Part shown: piece after piece, positions 60,654 through 64,000 of the stretch
Position numbering within the stretch: position 1 is the stretch's first letter
How the letters are laid out: every line of letters begins with the position of its first letter
Source: Tagaea sp965279565
Lineage (GTDB): Bacteria; Pseudomonadota; Alphaproteobacteria; CACIAM-22H2
DNA length: 64,000 nt
Direction of reading: 5' to 3'
NCBI GenBank assembly: GCA_965279565.1
Contig: OZ257249.1
Coordinates: 992,001 to 1,056,000, forward strand
Program-made: the position numbers and the translations under genes
Notes under the pieces: model-generated
What the model was told of the DNA's origin: nothing
Databases searched by the model: none
The model's input: the letters and a program-made list of their open reading frames with translations, nothing else

Positions 60654-62461
60654 TCGCGGGGCGCGGGGGCGGATCGCTCGATCTCGGCGTGGTCGGCAAC
60701 TCGCAGATCGCCGCCCTCGTCGATCGCGCGGGGCGCGTGGTGTGGATGTGCCATCCGCGTCTCGATTCCGACCCGGCGTTCGGCGCGCTCGTCGACGCTG
60801 ATTCCGACGATGGTGCCTGGGCGTTCGAGATCGTCGACAGCACGGCGAGCGAGCAGCGCTACGTGCGCAACACGGCGGTTCTCGAGACCGTCGTGCACGA
60901 TCTGCGCGGGGCCGCGGTCCGGATCGTCGATTTCTGCCCGCGGTTCAAGCGCCACGGCAGGACCTTCCGCCCGCCGATCCTCGTCCGCAGGCTGGAGCCG
61001 CTGTGCGGCGCGCCGCGCGTGCGCGTGCGCATCCGGCCGCGGGGCCTGCGCGGCGACGGAGCGCCGGCCGTGGCGCAGGGCAGCCACCACATCCGCTACG
61101 GCTTCCCGACTGGCGCGATCCGCGTGACGACCGATGCGCCGCTCGCCTACGTGCACGACGAGACGGCGTTTGCACTCGACCGCCCGTTCAACTTCGTGCT
61201 CAGCGGCGACGAGCCGCTCGCGGAAGCGCCCGACCAGCTCGTCACCTGGTGGCTCGCGGAAACCCACGCCTACTGGCTCGAATGGGTCCGCTATCTCTCG
61301 CTGCCGTTCGAATGGCAGCAGCCCGTCCTGCGGGCGGCGATCACGCTGAAGCTGTGCCAGTTCGAAGATACCGGTGCCTTGGTCGCCGCACTGACCACGT
61401 CGATTCCCGAGGCGCCGGGGAGCTTGCGCAACTGGGACTACCGCTTCTGCTGGCTGCGCGACGCGTTCCACGTCATCTACGCGCTCAACCAGCTCGGCGC
61501 CACGCGCACCATGGAGGAGTTCATCGTCTTCGCCGCCGACGTCGCGACCGCGGCGCAGGCCGGCGAACTGCGTCCGCTCTATCCGATCGCGCGCACGCCG
61601 CCGTCGGCGGAGGTCGAGATCGCCGACGCGCGCGGCTACCGGTCTAACCGGCCGGTGCGCTTCGGCAATTCGGCGATCGACCAGGTGCAGAACGACGTCT
61701 ACGGCTCCGTCGTCGTCGGTGCGGCACAGATGTTCTTCGACGAGCGGCTTCCCGCGATGGGCGGCAGCGCGCTCTACGAACGGCTCGTGCCGCTCGGCGT
61801 GCACGCGCGCGCCGTGGCGCTCTCGCCCGATGCGGGCATCTGGGAATATCGCGGCAGGACCGGCATCCACACGCATTCGGCCGTCATGTCGTGGGGTGCG
61901 CTCGACCGGCTTTCGCGCATCGCGGCACGGCTCGGCCGGCCGGTCGAATCCGCCGCGTGGCGGCGCGACGCCGACGCACTGCATGCCGAAATCACGGCGC
62001 GCGCATGGGACGATGGCCGCAAGGCCTTCGTCGGCACGCTCGACGGCGGCGAGATGGACGGCAGCGTGCTGATCATGCCGATGGTCGGCTTCCTTTCCGG
62101 AAGCGACCCGCGCTTCCTTTCCACGCTCGATGCGGTCGGGCGCGAACTCGATTCCGGCGGATTCATCGCGCGCTACGCGCATGCCGACGATTTCGGGCGC
62201 CCCGAAACGGCCTTCGTCGTCTGTTCGCTCTGGTACGCCGAGGCGCTTGCGGCCGCCGGCCGCGTCGCCCAGGGGCGCGCCGTATTCGAGCGGGTGCTCG
62301 CCCGCACCAACCATCTCGGCCTGCTGTCCGAGGATATCGACCCCGCCAGCGGCGAGCTGTGGGGAAACTTCCCGCAAACCTACTGCATGGCCGGGCTGGT
62401 CAGCGCCGCGATGCGCCTCAGCCGCGGTTGGAAGGAGGGCATATGGGACGCCTTGTCGTAG
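60650..62461 (+). CDS. Glycoside hydrolase family 15 protein (glucoamylase/trehalase-like)
   Basis: 603 residues from a GTG overlapping the otsB stop. GH15 enzymes are inverting hydrolases with an (alpha/alpha)6 barrel. The N-terminal beta domain starts LDLGVVGNSQIAALVDRAGRVVWMCHP. The barrel has NWDYRFCWLRDAFHVIYALNQLG near residue 265 and LLSEDIDPASGELWGNFPQTYCMAGL with the acidic pair near 565. No signal peptide is visible, so it is cytosolic. Located between otsB and otsA, it may hydrolyse trehalose or a maltodextrin. Confidence 0.92.
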   Translation: MIAGRGGGSLDLGVVGNSQIAALVDRAGRVVWMCHPRLDSDPAFGALVDADSDDGAWAFEIVDSTASEQRYVRNTAVLETVVHDLRGAAVRIVDFCPRFKRHGRTFRPPILVRRLEPLCGAPRVRVRIRPRGLRGDGAPAVAQGSHHIRYGFPTGAIRVTTDAPLAYVHDETAFALDRPFNFVLSGDEPLAEAPDQLVTWWLAETHAYWLEWVRYLSLPFEWQQPVLRAAITLKLCQFEDTGALVAALTTSIPEAPGSLRNWDYRFCWLRDAFHVIYALNQLGATRTMEEFIVFAADVATAAQAGELRPLYPIARTPPSAEVEIADARGYRSNRPVRFGNSAIDQVQNDVYGSVVVGAAQMFFDERLPAMGGSALYERLVPLGVHARAVALSPDAGIWEYRGRTGIHTHSAVMSWGALDRLSRIAARLGRPVESAAWRRDADALHAEITARAWDDGRKAFVGTLDGGEMDGSVLIMPMVGFLSGSDPRFLSTLDAVGRELDSGGFIARYAHADDFGRPETAFVVCSLWYAEALAAAGRVAQGRAVFERVLARTNHLGLLSEDIDPASGELWGNFPQTYCMAGLVSAAMRLSRGWKEGIWDALS

Positions 62462-63819
62462 TTTCGAACCGCATTCCGGTCGCCAATGCCCGCGTGGGCA
62501 GCACGGGCGGCCTCGCCGTGGCGCTGTCGGACGTGCTCGCGCGTCGCGAATCGCTGTGGATCGGCTGGAACGGCGCGGTCGCCGAGGCGCCGGGCGACGT
62601 CACGCACCGGCGCGTGCGGCGCACCGAGATCGTCGGCTTCGGCCTCACGCCGCAGCTCCATGCCGGGTTCTACACGGGCTTCGCCAACGGCGCGCTGTGG
62701 CCGCTGTTCCACTACCGGCTCGGCTTCGTCGACTACAGGCGCGACGACTATCAGGCGTATCTGGCGACGAACGCGCAGATAGCCGAACTCGTCCGGCGGA
62801 ACCTGCGACCCGACGACACGCTGTGGGTCCACGACTTCCACCTGATCCCGCTGGCGCGCGAGTTGCGCCGGCTCGGCGTGACGCAGCCGATCGGCTTCTT
62901 CCTGCACATCCCGTTTCCGGCGGCCGAGTTCTTCCGCACCCTGCCCGTCCACCGCGATCTTGCCAACGCGCTCTCGCATTACGACCTGGTCGGATTCCAG
63001 ACGCAGACCTGCCGCCGGCAGTTCGCGGACTATGCCGGCTCGGCCGATCCCGCTTTCGCCGAGATCGGCGGGCGACGCTTCGAGACCGGCGTCTTCCCGA
63101 TCGGAATCGACACGCAGCGCTTCGCCGCCATTGCGGCCAGCGGCGACGGCAGCCCGGAATCGCAGCGGCTCGCCGACAGCGTCGGCGGCCGGGCGCTCGT
63201 GATCGGGGTGGACAGGCTCGACTACTCCAAGGGCCTGCCCAACCGCATCGCGGGATACGGCGAGTTCCTCGCGCGCAGCCCCGAATGGCACGGCAAGGTG
63301 CAGTATCTCCAGATCGCGCCGATCTCCCGCGGCGACGTCTCGAACTACCGGGCGATGCGCCGCGAGCTCGACGGGCTGGCGGGCCGGCTCAACGGCAAAT
63401 ACGCCGAGTTCGACTGGACGCCGCTGCGCTATCTCAACCGCGGCTATCCGCGCAAATCGCTCGCCGGCTTCTACCGGCAGGCGCGCGCCGGGCTCGTCAC
63501 GCCGCTGCGCGACGGCATGAACCTGGTCGCCAAGGAATTCGTCGCCGCCCAGCGCGCGGAGGATCCGGGCGTGCTCGTCCTGTCGGAATTCGCGGGGGCG
63601 GCGGCCGAGCTGGGCGGCGCCCTCAAGGTCAATCCCTATGACGTCGACGCGCTGGCCGACGCGATCGGCAAGGCGCTGTCGATGCCTCTCGACGAACGCA
63701 TATCCCGCTGGAAGGCGGATTTCGGGAGCATTTCGGCGAACACGGCATCGGCCTGGGCCGAGTCGTTCCTGTCCACGCTCGGCGCGACGCACGCGGCGCG
63801 CGTGCCTATCGCCGCCTGA
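62443..63819 (+). CDS. otsA: Alpha,alpha-trehalose-phosphate synthase
   Basis: 458 residues of GT20. It makes trehalose 6-phosphate from UDP- (or ADP-) glucose and glucose 6-phosphate. VVVSNRIPV, STGGLAVAL, WVHDFHLIPLARELRRLG, FFLHIPFPAAEFF, GVDRLDYSKGLPNRI, PLRDGMNLVAKEFVAAQ and LVLSEFAGAA are all conserved. GGAGG lies 6 nt before the ATG, inside the end of the GH15 gene, which it overlaps by 19 bp. This ends the otsB-GH15-otsA operon. Confidence 0.97.
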   Translation: MGRLVVVSNRIPVANARVGSTGGLAVALSDVLARRESLWIGWNGAVAEAPGDVTHRRVRRTEIVGFGLTPQLHAGFYTGFANGALWPLFHYRLGFVDYRRDDYQAYLATNAQIAELVRRNLRPDDTLWVHDFHLIPLARELRRLGVTQPIGFFLHIPFPAAEFFRTLPVHRDLANALSHYDLVGFQTQTCRRQFADYAGSADPAFAEIGGRRFETGVFPIGIDTQRFAAIAASGDGSPESQRLADSVGGRALVIGVDRLDYSKGLPNRIAGYGEFLARSPEWHGKVQYLQIAPISRGDVSNYRAMRRELDGLAGRLNGKYAEFDWTPLRYLNRGYPRKSLAGFYRQARAGLVTPLRDGMNLVAKEFVAAQRAEDPGVLVLSEFAGAAAELGGALKVNPYDVDALADAIGKALSMPLDERISRWKADFGSISANTASAWAESFLSTLGATHAARVPIAA

Positions 63820-63997
63820 AACGCAGCATCGTGGGCTTGCGGCCTTCGCGCCGCGCCTTGGCGGCATAGCGCGTTTCGATCGCGTCGGGCGGATAGAGGC
63901 GCCAGTCGTCGGCGGTGCGCGCCGTCCATTCGAACGCCGGATGCACCGGCACGCGTTCGAGCATCCACAGCAGATATGGCTCGTCGTCCGTCGCCAT
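63806..63997 (-). CDS. Small basic hypothetical protein, possibly 5'-truncated by window
   Basis: 63 residues are visible from ATG 63997; the frame may extend beyond the window, so the true start is uncertain. The segment HPAFEWTARTADDWRLYPPDAIETRYAAKARREGRKPTMLRFRRR has a WxxYPPDAIExRYA pattern and a very basic C-terminus. I do not recognise a family. It overlaps the convergent otsA 3' end by 14 bp. Confidence 0.55.
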   Translation of the reverse strand: MATDDEPYLLWMLERVPVHPAFEWTARTADDWRLYPPDAIETRYAAKARREGRKPTMLRFRRR

Positions 63998-64000
63998 GCG

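Overview
The window is chromosomal DNA from a high-GC alphaproteobacterium, probably on the Rhodospirillales side of the class. The evidence is the set of gene neighbourhoods: rpsP-rimM-trmD-rplS next to leuC-leuD-leuB, dapF-mtaB-ftsY beside ffh, pyrF-trpF-trpB-trpA-accD-folC, rimP-nusA-YlxR-infB, metX-metW and chorismate mutase-hisC-tyrA. A CckA-type hybrid kinase, a DUF2336 protein and a PmtA-like methyltransferase point the same way. No genus can be named from the sequence alone. There is no rRNA operon, IS element, prophage or CRISPR array. The only tRNA is tRNA-Arg(CCU).

Layout. 1-8 kb: envelope-sugar enzymes (GT2, ChbG/YdjC deacetylase, methyltransferase), gnd-gntK, a PAS_5 protein, a cysteine-motif membrane protein, and two small-acid lyase/aldolase genes. 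8-18 kb: ornithine-cyclodeaminase-like protein, tRNA-Arg, MFS transporter, prolyl iminopeptidase, M48 lipoprotease, CitE-like lyase, pyridoxal kinase, LysE exporter, a secreted protein with an aspartate-semialdehyde dehydrogenase-like gene, and PmtA-like methyltransferase. 18-29 kb: leucine genes (with an RDD membrane protein between leuC and leuD), the ribosomal/tRNA-maturation operon, and the SRP GTPases ffh and ftsY flanking dapF and mtaB. 29-33.2 kb: an accessory-looking stretch with a 16-residue polylysine peptide gene, an EamA transporter, a sterol-desaturase-like enzyme, a small protein behind a perfect CtrA-type box, and DUF2336. 33-40 kb: pgk, pyrF, trpFBA, accD, folC. 40-44.8 kb: TetR regulator with dyad-rich control region, TTC38-like protein, cckA, histidine phosphatase. 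44.8-50.3 kb: infB, YlxR, nusA, rimP preceded by an attenuator-like leader. 50.5-55 kb: TPR lipoprotein, EamA transporter, chemoreceptor. 55-64 kb: metW-metX, chorismate mutase-hisC-tyrA, and otsB-GH15-otsA for trehalose metabolism, ending in a small unknown gene.

How the genes work together. Many neighbours overlap by 4 bp (ATGA or GTGA), so translational coupling is common. Most of the window is housekeeping metabolism and translation. The more unusual material is regulatory or very small: the polylysine micro-gene with its own Shine-Dalgarno and terminator; the rimP leader with two hairpins whose loops are complementary; a fold that can hide the otsB ribosome-binding site; a perfect 14-bp inverted repeat filling the gap before cckA; three consecutive dyads between the TetR gene and its neighbour; and a perfect TTAA-N7-TTAA CtrA-like box. 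All promoter, operator and hairpin calls come from reading the sequence by eye, without folding energies, motif scores or homology searches.
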